DNA from: Canna indica
Taxonomy: Eukaryota; Streptophyta; Magnoliopsida; Zingiberales; Cannaceae
Direction: 5' to 3'
Length of the DNA: 64,000 nucleotides
Assembly: GCA_034359265.1 (NCBI GenBank)
Contig: CP136893.1
Location: 17,241,001-17,305,000, forward strand
Every line of letters begins with the position of its first letter. The first letter of the stretch is position 1. The notes below the pieces were generated by a model. That model saw only the letters and a list, made by a program, of their open reading frames with translations, did not search any database and was not told the DNA's origin. A program made the translations under genes and the position numbers. This document shows, one piece after another, positions 20,484 to 31,467 of the stretch.

Positions 20484-23400
20484 ATGATGGAAGATCGTAG
20501 TTGGATGTACTGTGGAGATTTACTTGAAGAATTCAAGAGCGGTGTTCAGGAATTTTTGAACTTCGCATATTCAAATCCGCAATTTGTCAGTGTTGACAAA
20601 ATCAGATGTCCGTGTTGTCGGTGTGTCAACTTGTTTTTCCTAGACCGACAGGCAGTGACATTGCACCTATACAGAAATGGTTTCATGAATCGTTACTATC
20701 GATGGATTTCACATGGGGAGTCATTCATAGGCATGTCATCGTATGAATTAGGAGGCCAGTCGTCTAATATTGGATCTTCGTCCGCAACTCATACAACATC
20801 CGTTGAGCAGCCGTATCGAAATATGGTCTTGGATGCTCTGGGCGGTCGTGAATTCCAAAGGTTGCCAATGCCTCATACAGAATTAGGAGGTTAGTCGTCA
20901 AGTACTGAAGTGACAATGGATATGGAGTGTGAGCCACAAGTAGACACGGAAATTCAAATGGAATTACCAAATCCAGAAGCAACACAATTTTATGATTTAC
21001 TGAAAGCTGCAGATGAACCATTGTATGAAGGCTGTGATGAATATTCAAAGTTGTCAATAATGACTCAAATGTTAAACATTAAGTCTGATTGCAACGTAAC
21101 TGAGATAGCATATAATCAATTTTCTGAGCTGTTTCACAAAGCGTTGCCTAAAGATAACAAACTGGAGGACAGTTTCTATAAGACGAAAAAGATGATGAAG
21201 AGACTTGGTCTAGGGTATCAGAAAATTCATGCATGTCAGAACAACTGCATTCTCTATTACCGTGAATATGCAGACTTGACCCAGTGTCCAACATGTGAAC
21301 ATCCGCGGTACAAAGAGAAATCTTCGAGTATGCAGAAAGATATACCGTTTAAGGTTCTTCAGTATTTCCCGATAATTCCCAGATTGAAGCGGTTGTTCAT
21401 GTCTGAAAAAATAGCCCAACATATGATATGGCATGCTAAGAGTCGTGATCCGAATGTTATGACTCACCCGTCTGACAGTGAAGCATGGAAATATCTTGAT
21501 CGATGTTATCCATCATTTGCAAGTGATCCTAGAAATGTCAAACTAGGGTTATGTACCGATGGCTTCAATCCATTCGGTCAATCATCCACTTCATATTCTG
21601 TTTGGCCGGTGCTCCTCACAGTCTACAATTTGCCGCTGTCGATATGCATGAAAGATGATTTCATATTTTTGAGTATGGTAATCTCAGGACCAAGAGGACC
21701 AAGAAAAGAATTGGATGTGTTCCTTCGACCGTAAATTGACGATTTAAAGAACTTGTGGGACGACGGAGTCATCACTTATGATATTCATCAAAAAAGAAAT
21801 TTCAACTTAAGGGTCGCATTGTTGTGGACAATTAGTGATTTCCCGACTTATGCTATGTTGTCTGGTTGGAGCACACACGGGAGGCTTGGTTGTCTATATT
21901 GTATGGAACGAACAAAAGCATTCAGTCTTCGGCATGGATGAAAGATTTCATACTTTGACTGTCATCGTCAATTTTTGCCACTTGATCATCCATACCGGAG
22001 AAATAGAGATAAATTCATGAGGGGCAAAGTGGAAAAAGACGGACCACCTCCGCGTTTGTCTGGTAATCAAATGTTAGCTCGGGTTGCTATGTTACCGGAT
22101 ATCACATTTGGAGAGGTTGATAGAATTAGTGGTTTCAGAGAAAGACACAATTGGGTCAAAAAAAGTATATTCTGGGAACTGTCTTACTGGAGCTCATTAC
22201 TAGTTCGGCACAATTTGGATGTGATGCACATTGAAAAGAATGTGTTTGAGAACATTTTTAATACAGTGATGGATTTTGCAGGAAAAACAAAAGATAATGT
22301 GAAGGCAAGAATGAACTTAAAAGTATATTTCAAACATCCAGATTTAGATCTATAGGAGGTGAACGAAAAACAAGTGAAACCGAAAGCCTCTTATATTCTC
22401 AGTAAGCAACAACAAAAAGATATTTGCCAGTGGATAAAAGATCTCAAATTATCAGATGGTTATGCATCTAATTTAGCTTGATGCGTCAATGTAGACGAAG
22501 GTAAAATATCAGGAATGAAAAGTCATGACTGTCATGTGTTCATACAGAGACTACTCTCTATTGCATTCCGCGATATTTTACCAGACAAAATTTGGGGTCC
22601 ATTAACGGAGCTTAGTTTATTCTTCAAAGATATATGTGCCAATGCCCTCCGTATCGAAGATATGGAAAAGCTAGAAAAAAACATTGTAGAAATTCTTTGC
22701 AAATTAGAGCAGATATTTTCACCTGGATTTTTTGATTCGATGGAGCATCTACCGGTTCACTTAGCATACAAGGCAAGAGTTGGTGGTCCGGTTCAATATC
22801 GGTGGATGTATTTATTCGAAAGGTATATGCAGAGGTTAAAAAGAAAAATAAAAAATATAGCTGCGGTGGAAGGTTCAATAAATGAAGCTTATATAATTCA
22901 GGAAATATCAACTTTTTGTTCTTTCTATTTCGAGTCCAGTGTGCACACAAGGTTGACTCGTCTTCCCCGAAATGATGATGGGGAAATGTGAATGTTGTAG
23001 ATTGTCTACCAATATTTTGTTTTCCTGATTGTGGTTTGGGCTCACGTCCACCGAGATATTTAACGGAAGATGAGTATCATCTTGCACAATTATATGTACT
23101 GATGAATTGCCCCGAGGTTGATCCTTTCATTCAAAAATTTGACACGGAAGTTCGTACACAAACACCAAATATATCCGAGAAAGAATTACAAGATAAACGT
23201 AGCACAGAATTTCCAAATTGGTTCAAAACTTGGTCGAGTGAACTTATTCAAGAAATAGACAACAAATTACTCGAGTTAGCATGTGGACCGTCACGACTAG
23301 TCTTATGCTATAACGGATACTTTATGAATGGATATAAATTTCATACAAAGGAGTACTCAACCACAAAGAAGACAATGAATGCTGGTGTTTGTGTCGAAGG

Positions 23401-23944
23401 CTCCACTTGGATTGATTGTGATTGTGATTTCTATGCACTGCTTGAGGAAGTACTTAAGCTTCAATATATTGGGTGCAAAAGAATAGTGATATACAAATGT
23501 CACTGGTTTGACACATCATCTCGAGGGAGTCAAATTCATCCAAAGTATAAGCTTGTTGACGTTAATTTCAAATCAAAGTTAGCGTCGAACGAGCCTTTTA
23601 TTTTGGCATCACAAGCGCAACAAGTATATTACGCAAAATATCCAGGCAGACGAAGAGATAGATCGGAATGGTGGGCAGTGTGTAAGACTAAGGCACGATT
23701 GAGGATTGATCCAATGACAGAGGATAATGATACTACAAGATTTGTATTAGGTGATATTTATCAGGAGGATAATCCTCCGGTAGTTGAAGTTGTGGATCAA
23801 ACACTTGAAGATGAAAATTTAATCGTTGCACAAGGTCTGGCTGAAGAAAGTGTTGATGTTGAACCAGATGATGCAGAAGATGAAGAGACAAGTGAAGAAG
23901 AAAATGACTCAATCGATTATTATTCAGATGATATCGATGATTAA
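20484..23944 (+). pseudogene. CACTA-1 transposase (Transposase_21 / TNP2)
   Basis: A plant En/Spm-type transposase in family order. The N-terminal Transpos_assoc domain (MEDRSWMY, KIRCPCCRCVN) is followed by the Transposase_21 core with LGLGYQKIHACQNNCILYY, LCTDGFNPFG and SVWPVLLTVYNLP. A DUF4218 region (MEHLPVHLAYKARVGGPVQY) and a DUF4216 region (YNGYFMNGYKFHTKEY, QVYYAKYPG) come next, and a strongly acidic tail ends it. It acts in the nucleus on the element's ends. In-frame stops lie at about 20893 (TAG), 21732 (TAA), 21939 (TGA), 22353 (TAG) and 22480 (TGA), and a frameshift lies at about 22988. The gene is dead. Start chosen at MMEDRSWMY because CACTA-2 begins with the same motif. Confidence 0.93.
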
Positions 23945-24392
23945 TGTGTAATATATATATTTTTTTCATTTTTTTTCTATTAATTTATATTATATTATTG
24001 GTTGACATCACTAATCAACTGCCATTTTTTTTCATCTCCATATAGTATTTATCTTCAATTCGAAAACTACAAACATTTGAAGAGCAAGTAGTTTTTTAAT
24101 GTCACCAATAGTTGTTCTTATTCATAAGATTGCACATAATTCGTTCTTCTATACTTCCTATCTTTTAATGAGTTCGAGTTTGTTTCATGTGTTCAACCTT
24201 ATTGGTGCAAGTCAATTTCTCATGTTTTTATCTTTTCATGATTGGTTGGTTTCACTTATGTTTATATAATTTCACTTATGTTCTCTTCTCTCTGCCTGTG
24301 GAGCATCTGATGCTCTGCACTAAATCATATTCTTTGAGTTCAATTGCAACTCATTAAAATAGGTGCTTCTTTAACTTGAACCTCGTTTATAT
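23945..24392. other. Spacer between the two CACTA-1 genes
   Basis: AT-rich, no coding frame. The 22-base word ccttattggtgcaagtcaattt at 24197-24218 recurs at 33615-33636, on the other side of the inserted CACTA-2. Confidence 0.5.
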
Positions 24393-24785
24393 CACTACTA
24401 GAAAAATGGGCATCAGCAACGGCTGATGCCGTTGCTGAGCCGTTGCTGAAGAGCATCAGCAACGGCCGCGCCGTTGCAATAGAGCCGTGACAGAAAGTCG
24501 CGTTGCTGATAACTTAGCAACGGATCAGCAACGGCCGCTCGGGCCGTCGCTCAAAACATTATCAGCAACGGTTGCTCGGGCCGTCGCTAAAAACATTATC
24601 AGCAACGGTTTTGCCACAGAACTGGAGCCGTTGCTGATAACATTAATAGCAACGGCCGCTGAGTCCGTAGCAACGCCGTTAGTAAAACCCCGTCGCTAAG
24701 CTGTTGCTGTAGGTCATCAGCAACGGCTTTCGATACACTTTTAGCAACGGCTTTCCCACGGACAGCCGTGGGAAAGCCGTTGCTG
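24393..24785. repeat. Left subterminal repeats of CACTA-2
   Basis: More than ten copies of (at)cagcaacggc and its complement gccgttgctgat, often paired as small hairpins. The right-hand array is at 31155-31460. A near-identical array starts CACTA-3 at 53787. The open frame at 24487-24699 only runs through these repeats. Confidence 0.9.
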
Positions 24786-25120
24786 ATGACGTATACCTGG
24801 AAACAGAAAAATTTCAAATTTCAAATTTCCATTGATACATTGATACATTATTTGATACATAACTCACACACCCATACCCTCATACACACATTCATTCACA
24901 CATCACAAACACACCAAGATATACATCAAAACAATTATATTTATATTGATAATTATCCACGATAGTATAAAAATAATTCAAATGCAAAATTGAAGTATCA
25001 ATATCCAAACAAAATAAGTTAAACAAGTTCAATATCTCAGTAACAAGTTTAATATCCAAACAAAAAATCTCACGATCACGATGGAGGATGGTCTGGATCA
25101 TATGGCGGGGTCTGGAGTGC

Positions 25121-26590
25121 TTAAGTGTACACCGGCGTGGACTGACTCGAGGACGATGGATTAGATGATGCCGAAGAGATGCCTGCTTCGGGATGACCTG
25201 ACATGTTGCGTAGCATAGCAAGCATCTCCTCCATCATATGACTCTGACGCGCGACCGTCTCCTCTAGAGTCCTTATTCTGCTACTATGATCATAACTGGA
25301 TCTAGAGGTGGACGGCCGCTCATCAGCGACCGGAGGGGTCGGTGCCCCAAGTGGCCCTAGCACGGCTCGCGCATGACCACTATCTGCGAAGCCATATACG
25401 CGGCCATGGTCCCAGCCACCTGCGGCCTCGACCCACGATGCTGCGTCAAAGTCCTCGAGGGTACCCCCGCGCTGCACCACCATCTGGCTGTAGGTCTCCT
25501 ACTCGAGTTTGATTTTTTGTTTAATATTTATCATAAAACTTAAATTATAAATATATAATGAATAATTTAAACAAATATATAATTACCACAATGTATGCAG
25601 CGTGGTTGTCGATGTACTCCCCCGTCCCATGTGCTCGACGATGAGTCCGCTCAAACACCGCCATCGGGGAGGGTCGCTGGACAGTCCCGTCATCCGACAC
25701 CGTCGTCTACATTTACAAAACAAATACATTAATTAGTACACATAGTAACAAATAAAATATATAATTAAAATATATACTTACCATACGGTTCGCGTGCACT
25801 GCAAATGCAACAGAGCCGTCGGTGTGACGCGCTGCTCCCCCCGACATGCGATTTCTAGCCGCATTCCGAGAAACCTCCTGCCGTCGATCCGTCGACCATA
25901 TCCCCACGAGCTGGACCCATATATCTGGAGTAATCCAACCGGGGCCGTATCCCCGAGTCTCCGCGATGTTAGTGGTCCCAGCTCGGGCCATCGCTTGGGA
26001 CCGAGCCTGCCCCAGCTGCCCGTTGTACCTTGCCCGGGAAATAGCCTCCCATGCAACATAAATGAAGGGCCTCTGGTCCTCGGCCCATGTATAGCGAGCC
26101 TGCAAAATAATAATATCAGTACCAATATTAATATATCATCATGCATGTAAAAAATAATAATAATACGTGCCTCAAACTCGCGCCATAACATGTCGACGTG
26201 CTCGCTAGGCACGTGAGACCACGTAGGCAATGCCCCGTGCATATATCGTCGAATAGTAGAAGAAATGCTCCTCGGCACTTCTTCTTGTTCGAACCTGCAC
26301 AACAAAAATAAATTTTAATATTATATTATGATATAATGAATTTGTAATGATTCATAATTCATGATATATTACCGCTCCCCAATCACGCTAATCAATCTAC
26401 GTGACTCTGTGGCTGGTGGAGGCTGCCACCTGTTCGGCCCGCGTGGCCGCCTGCGTCTGGATGTACTAGCCTCGGCAGTATCATCCTCATGAGGATCAGC
26501 AACAGGAGGATCAGCAGCATGAGTAAGTGCTGGAGTCTCACCGATCGGAGACTCCGAAGCTCTCCTGCGTCGATAACCACGACCAGACAT
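25121..26590 (-). CDS. CACTA-2 second ORF (Transposase_24-like DNA-binding protein)
   Basis: The second gene of plant CACTA elements, here with about five exons. Exon 1 (26590-about 26372) begins MSGRGYRRRRASES and is rich in basic and Pro residues. Exon 2 (about 26296-26168) has RFEQEEVPRSISSTIRRYM. Exon 3 (about 26103-25783) has ARYTWAEDQRPFIYVAWEA and VSRNAARNRMSGGAARHT. Exon 4 (about 25708-25590) has FERTHRRAHGTGEYIDN. Exon 5 (about 25498-25121) has MVVQRGGTLEDF, GGWDHGRVYGFADSGHAR, a short coiled coil and ends SQSTPVYT. I saw no stop inside the proposed exons. Exon borders are inferred from frame continuity and GT/AG. By analogy with TnpA it should bind the subterminal repeats. Confidence 0.75.
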
Positions 26591-26665
26591 ATCTATCGAA
26601 CAGACATATAATCAGATTATTGTATAAATAGTAGAGATATATTTAATAAAATATATACTTTACAA

Positions 26666-29600
26666 TTATTCCTCATCATCTAAATAATAGTCTTCGAATT
26701 CTTCTTCTTCCTCTTCTTCCTCTTCTTCATCTTCTTTATCTCCAGCTTCCTCAATTTCATGATCGTCATCATCAGCATATTCAACTTCTAATTGAATTGA
26801 CGTTGTGTCTGCATCCTCGAGTATTGGAATAATACGATCCACAGCAGGAAGATCATCTTCTTAATAGAAACCAGGAGGATTATTTTCTCCTACTATCGGA
26901 TCAATTTTTCCTCTACCTTTTGTCTTACATACTACACGCTAATCTGCTCTATCTTTATTTCGAGTCAAATACTTCGCGTAATATACTTGTTCGGCTTGTG
27001 ATGACAATATAAAAGGCTCATTTGCTGCCAATTTCGATTTGTAATTAACCTCAACAAGTTTGTATTTTGGATGAACTTTCATGCCCCTTTCTGTTGTATC
27101 GAACCAATGACATCTAAATAGGATCACTGATTTCAAGCCGAAGTAGTGCAACTCTATCACTTCTTCCACCAGTCCATAAAAATCCATATCACATTCAACA
27201 TAGGTTGTCCCTTTCACGCAGACCCCAACATTCATCGTCTTCTTTGTAAATGAATATTCAACCGTGTGAAATTTATACTCGTTAACAAAATATCCGTTAT
27301 AGCACGACACAAGTCGCGACGGTCCACTAACAAACTCAAATATTCTTTCATCTATTTCAACTCTGTGATCTTTGCTGTAAGTCTGAATCCAAGTAGGGAA
27401 ATCACGATTCCGTAATCTCTCCAATTCTTGATCATTGTGAATAGAGTATTTTTGCACTATCTCAATGTCAAATATTTCAATGAATTGTTCAATTTCTAGA
27501 CAATTGAGTAATACATACAAGTGTGCCAAATGATACTCTTCATCGCTTAAGTGTCGAGATGGACGAGAACCAAAAGCACGACCAGAGTGACAAAATATAT
27601 TTAAACGTCCATCTGAATGTCGAACACCCCCGTCGTCGTTACGTGGAAGATGATCAAATCTTGTCTGTACTGTCGATTCAAAGTAAAATGAGCAGAATGT
27701 TGAAATTTCTTGGATGATATAGGATTCAGATATTGATCCTTCAACAGCTGCGGTGTTCTTTACTTTTTTCTTCAGACGATTCATGTATCTTTCAAATAAG
27801 TACATCCACCGATATTGAACGGGGCCACCAACTCGTGCCTCGTATGCCAAGTGTATCGGTAGATGCTCCATCGAGTCAAAAAATGCAGGAGGGAAAAACT
27901 GCTCCAGCTTGCATATGATTTCAACAATATTATTTTCAAGTGTTGACATATCTTTGACTCGAAGGACATTTGCACAGATGTTTCTAAAAGACATACTTAA
28001 TTCAGTCAACGGACCCCAAATATTATCAGGTAGAAGATCTCGAAATGCGATCGGAAGTAATCTCTGCATGAATACATGATAATCATGGCTCTTCATCCCT
28101 GATATTTTACAATCATCGACGTTCACACATCGAGATAAGTTTGAAGCATATCCATCGGGTAATCTGAGTTCTTTTACCCATTGACAAACATCTTTGATCT
28201 GTTGTTTATTTAACACATATAGGGCCTTCGGTTTCAGATATCGTCCGTTGACCTCTTGTAACTCCAACTCTGGTCTTTTACAAAGTATTTTCAGATCATG
28301 TCGGGCTTTGACATTATCTTTAGTTTTTCCAGAAATATCCATCAAAGTGTTGAAAATATTATCAAACACATTTTTTTCAATGTGCATGACATCTAAATTA
28401 TGTCGAATCAATAATGAACTCCAATAGGGCAATTCCCAAAAGATACTTTTTTTCACCCAGTTGTGTGTTTGGCCAAAACCTGACACTCTTTCATTGCGAC
28501 CAAATACTATATCTGGAAGTGCTGAAACATGTGCTAACATTTGTTCACTAGACAACATCGGTGGTGGCCCATCTCTTTCGACTCTGCCCTTAGTAAATTT
28601 ATAACGATTCCTTCGATACTGGTGATTAACCAGTAGGAATCGACGATGACAATCAAAGAATGAGATTTTTCATCTGTTCTGAAGACTGATTGATTTAGAG
28701 TGTTCCATACAATACGGACAAGAGAGTCGGTCGTGAGTGCTCCAACTCGACAACATGTCGTACGCCGGGAAATCATTGATTGTCCACAAGACCACGGCCT
28801 TTAAATTGAAGTTTTGCTTCCGATGACAATCATAAGTGACAGCTCCCTCAGTCCACAATATTTTCAATTCATCTATCAAGGGTCTGAGAAATATGTCAAT
28901 TTCTTTTCGCGGACCCTTAGGACCCGAAATAATCATCGAAAGATAAATAAATTCATCTTTCATGCACATTGACGGTGGCAAATTATAAACTGTCAGCAGC
29001 ACTGGCCAAACTGAATAAGGAGTTGCAGAATGTCCAAACGGATTAAAACCATCTATGCACAATCCCAAACTGATATTTCTAGTATCCCTAGCAAATGAAG
29101 GATAACATGTATCCAAATGTTTCCATGCTTCACTGTCAGATGGATGAGTCATTACTGTATCATCACGACTTCTTGCATGCCAACTCATGTAGGGGGTTGT
29201 CTTTTCCGACATGAATAATCTTTGAAGCCTCGGTGTTAGTGGAAAATACCGAAGCACCTTAAACAGGATATTTTTCTGTCGGACCGATTTCTTCTCCTTG
29301 TAACGAGGGTGTTGACATACAGGGCATTTTTCCAACTGCACATTTTCTTTATAATATAAAATGCAGTTATTTTGGCACGCGTGTATTTTTTCGTACCCAA
29401 GCCCCAATTTTCTCATTAGCTTTTTAGTCTTATAAAAAGTTGGCTCAAACTTGTTATCAGTAGGCAGCATTCCATTAATCAATCCAGCAATCCGATCATA
29501 CGCAACTCCGCTGATATTACAATCGGCCTTGATGTTTAAGAGTTGTGTCATTGCTGAAAATCTAGTGTATTTAGGACAATTCTCATACAAAGGTTCATCG

Positions 29601-30154
29601 GCAGCTTTCAACATCTCGTAAAATTCTGGAGCTTCTTTATTCGGTAATTCAATCTCTACCGCAGCCCCTACTTCTGTGATATCAATAGCTGTAGTATCTG
29701 GTGGGACTGATGTCTGAAGAACTGGCCGATCAACATTATCATTCAGGTGGAATTGACCCCCAAGACTATCAAGTATCATAGTTCTATAGGGATTACATTG
29801 ACTGGATGAAGAAGCACCAGCAGAGGAAGATTCACCATATGTCTGAACGACAGGATTGCTCGACGTCCCGACTTCGCGTGACTCCCCGTGACAAGTCCAT
29901 AGAAAATATCTTGGTGCAAATCCTTTGGTATATAGATGCAGAGTGACAGTCTCCCGATCCAAAAATCGTCCATTTGAACAAATGCGGCACGGACATCGGA
30001 TTTGATCACCCATGCTAACGAAATTCCGATTCGAATAGGCGAAATTTAGGAAGTACGTTACGCCTAATCGAAACTCATTCGTTAAAGCTCCACGATTAAA
30101 ACGTCGGTACATCCAACTTCGATCAACCGACATGATTCTGTCAATCAATGACAA
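26666..30154 (-). pseudogene. CACTA-2 transposase (Transposase_21 / TNP2)
   Basis: Long, mostly open gene on the minus strand. It starts at 30154, or at the internal Met at 30133 (MSVDRSWMYRRFNRGALTNE). Domains run in order: Transpos_assoc (DQIRCPCRICSNGRFLD), Transposase_21 core (LGLGYEKIHACQNNC, LCIDGFNPFGHSATPYS), DUF4218 (MEHLPIHLAYEARVGGPVQY), DUF4216 (YNGYFVNEYKFHTVEY) and an acidic Glu-rich tail ending LDDEE. Stops interrupt it at about 28673 (TGA, before KISFFDCHRRF), 26939 (TAG) and 26862 (TAA). All three fit C-to-T or G-to-A changes. Protein similarity to CACTA-1 is clear, but the two have diverged a good deal. Confidence 0.93.
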
Positions 30155-30199
30155 TTTCTTTGGTTAATGTCTTTAGGTGAGATTGTCCTATTCCATTCG

Positions 30200-30405
30200 G
30201 GATTTATGTTATTTGAACTGCACTTACGTTTTTATTTTAACTGTTAACTAATTATTCTAAATTTCGGCAGCATCTCCCTATAGTTCTCCGAATACGCATA
30301 TCATCTGGGCGCGTATCGGAGAACAAGAGAGATGTTGCCGAAATTTAGAATAATTAGATAACAGTTAAAATAAAAACGTAAGTGCAGTACAAATAACTAT
30401 ATTCC
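30200..30405. repeat. Long hairpin upstream of the CACTA-2 transposase
   Basis: About 95 bases (from about 30205 to 30297) are repeated as a near-perfect reverse complement (about 30310 to 30400), with a loop of about 12 bases (atatcatctggg). The arms share actgcacttacgttttta, aaatttcggcagcatctc and gttctccgaatacgc. It lies about 50 bases upstream of the transposase start, in the leader. The same hairpin, with compensating and non-compensating changes, is at 56181-56365 in CACTA-3. Confidence 0.9.
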
Positions 30406-30605
30406 CAAATTGTCCAATCAGGGACAATTCAAGAATCGTACATCGTATAAAAGATCATCTACTTCTTTTACACGAACATACAATCCCCGAACGGATCTAA
30501 GGTTTTGCTAAATCATATGCGACTCGTTGATGCGTACGTGAAACATATGAACTCGTCGGATGCATGATTATTTTCTAAATGTTTCAAGACCGTTCGAGTC
30601 CATAT

Positions 30606-30731
30606 TGGACGATTCCGGCGCGCGTCCGAAGTGGACGATTCCGGCGCGCGTCCGAAGTGGACGATACCGGCGCGCGTCCGAAGTGGACGATTCCGGCGCG
30701 CGTCCGAAGTGGACGATTCCGGCGCGCGTCC
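30606..30731. repeat. 26-bp GC-rich tandem repeat, about 5 copies
   Basis: The unit ggacgattccggcgcgcgtc plus cgaagt is repeated head to tail with only one or two base changes. It is CpG-rich in an otherwise AT-rich element. A degenerate version with about four units is at 56570-56690 in CACTA-3. Confidence 0.92.
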
Positions 30732-30941
30732 AAAATTAATCTAAACCCTAATAATTAATCTAACAAATTAAACAATTAATCTAAACAATTAATTAATAAT
30801 TATAAAACAATTAATTAACAATTATAAAACAATATAAATTATATATAAAATTATAAATTCCGGCGCCGGAGTACAATGGCCGGACACACTGTTCGGCCAC
30901 TGTACAAGGTCCGGCGGCGGCCATCGGCCGACCGCCGCCGG

Positions 30942-30967
30942 CCGAAACCCTAGAAATAGGGTTTCGG
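30942..30967. promoter_or_regulatory. Palindromic telo-box pair in CACTA-2
   Basis: CCGAAACCCTA and TAGGGTTTCGG face each other across four bases, in a GC-rich block (30860-31140) between the leader and the right subterminal repeats. Since the transposase reads leftward, this is the 5' side and a plausible promoter region. Confidence 0.55.
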
Positions 30968-31154
30968 TCGGATTGATTCCCGCCGGCCGCAACGGGAAGA
31001 GACGGCCGGCCGGCGAGGCATACCTGAACAAGTCGGCAGCAGCGGGAGGCGTCGGCGGCGTCGGCGGCGTCGGCAGCAGCGGCGGCGAGAGGCGAGAGCA
31101 GGAGCGGCGGCGGCAGCAGCGGGAGGAAGAAGGGTCGGGAGCGACTGGTGCCCT

Positions 31155-31460
31155 ATATAAACTTATCAGCAACGGCTCACTCGCCCGTTAGAAAGCCGTT
31201 GCTGATAAGTTATCATCAGCAACGGCTCACTTATCCGTTAGAAAGCCGTTGCTGATAATTACAATATCAGCAACGGCTCGCCTTTCCGTCAGAAAGCCGT
31301 TGCGGATAATTAAAATAATCTGCAACGGCTCGCGTGTCCGTTAGAACGCCGTTGCAGATACAAATATCTGCAACGGCTCGAGCGGCCGTAAGAACGCCAT
31401 TGCAAATAGCAACGGCTTGAGCGGCCGTTGTTGATAGCCGTTGCTGAAGACCTAATTTCT
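31155..31460. repeat. Right subterminal repeats of CACTA-2
   Basis: Paired copies of atcagcaacggctc and gaaagccgttgctgat, each pair able to fold, repeated about five times up to the terminal inverted repeat. Confidence 0.9.
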
Positions 31461-31467
31461 AGTAGTG

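Larger units (their letters stand above)
24393..31467 (-). mobile_element. CACTA-2: complete CACTA transposon, 7,075 bp, nested in CACTA-1
   Basis: Ends read CACTACTAGAAAAATGGG and CCTAATTTCTAGTAGTG, with the 3-bp duplication TAT on both sides (24390-24392 and 31468-31470). Subterminal arrays of tcagcaacggc words mark both ends and differ from those of CACTA-1, so the two belong to separate families. On the minus strand it has a Transposase_21 gene (30154-26666) and a second multi-exon ORF (26590-25121), the same gene order as CACTA-1. The transposase has three in-frame stops, so it is probably dead; the second ORF looks nearly intact. Confidence 0.95.

Noticed and set aside
24487..24817. Open frames on both strands
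   Set aside because: They traverse subterminal cagcaacggc repeats.
25794..26150. Plus-strand frames opposite the CACTA-2 second ORF
   Set aside because: Shadows; the minus strand has matching exons conserved in CACTA-3 and CACTA-1.
30606..30731. CRISPR-like array
   Set aside because: Units are directly adjacent with no spacers, and the DNA is eukaryotic; it is an ordinary tandem repeat.
30822..31191. Pro/Arg-rich frames on both strands
   Set aside because: GC-rich promoter-like block with simple repeats; no family resemblance.
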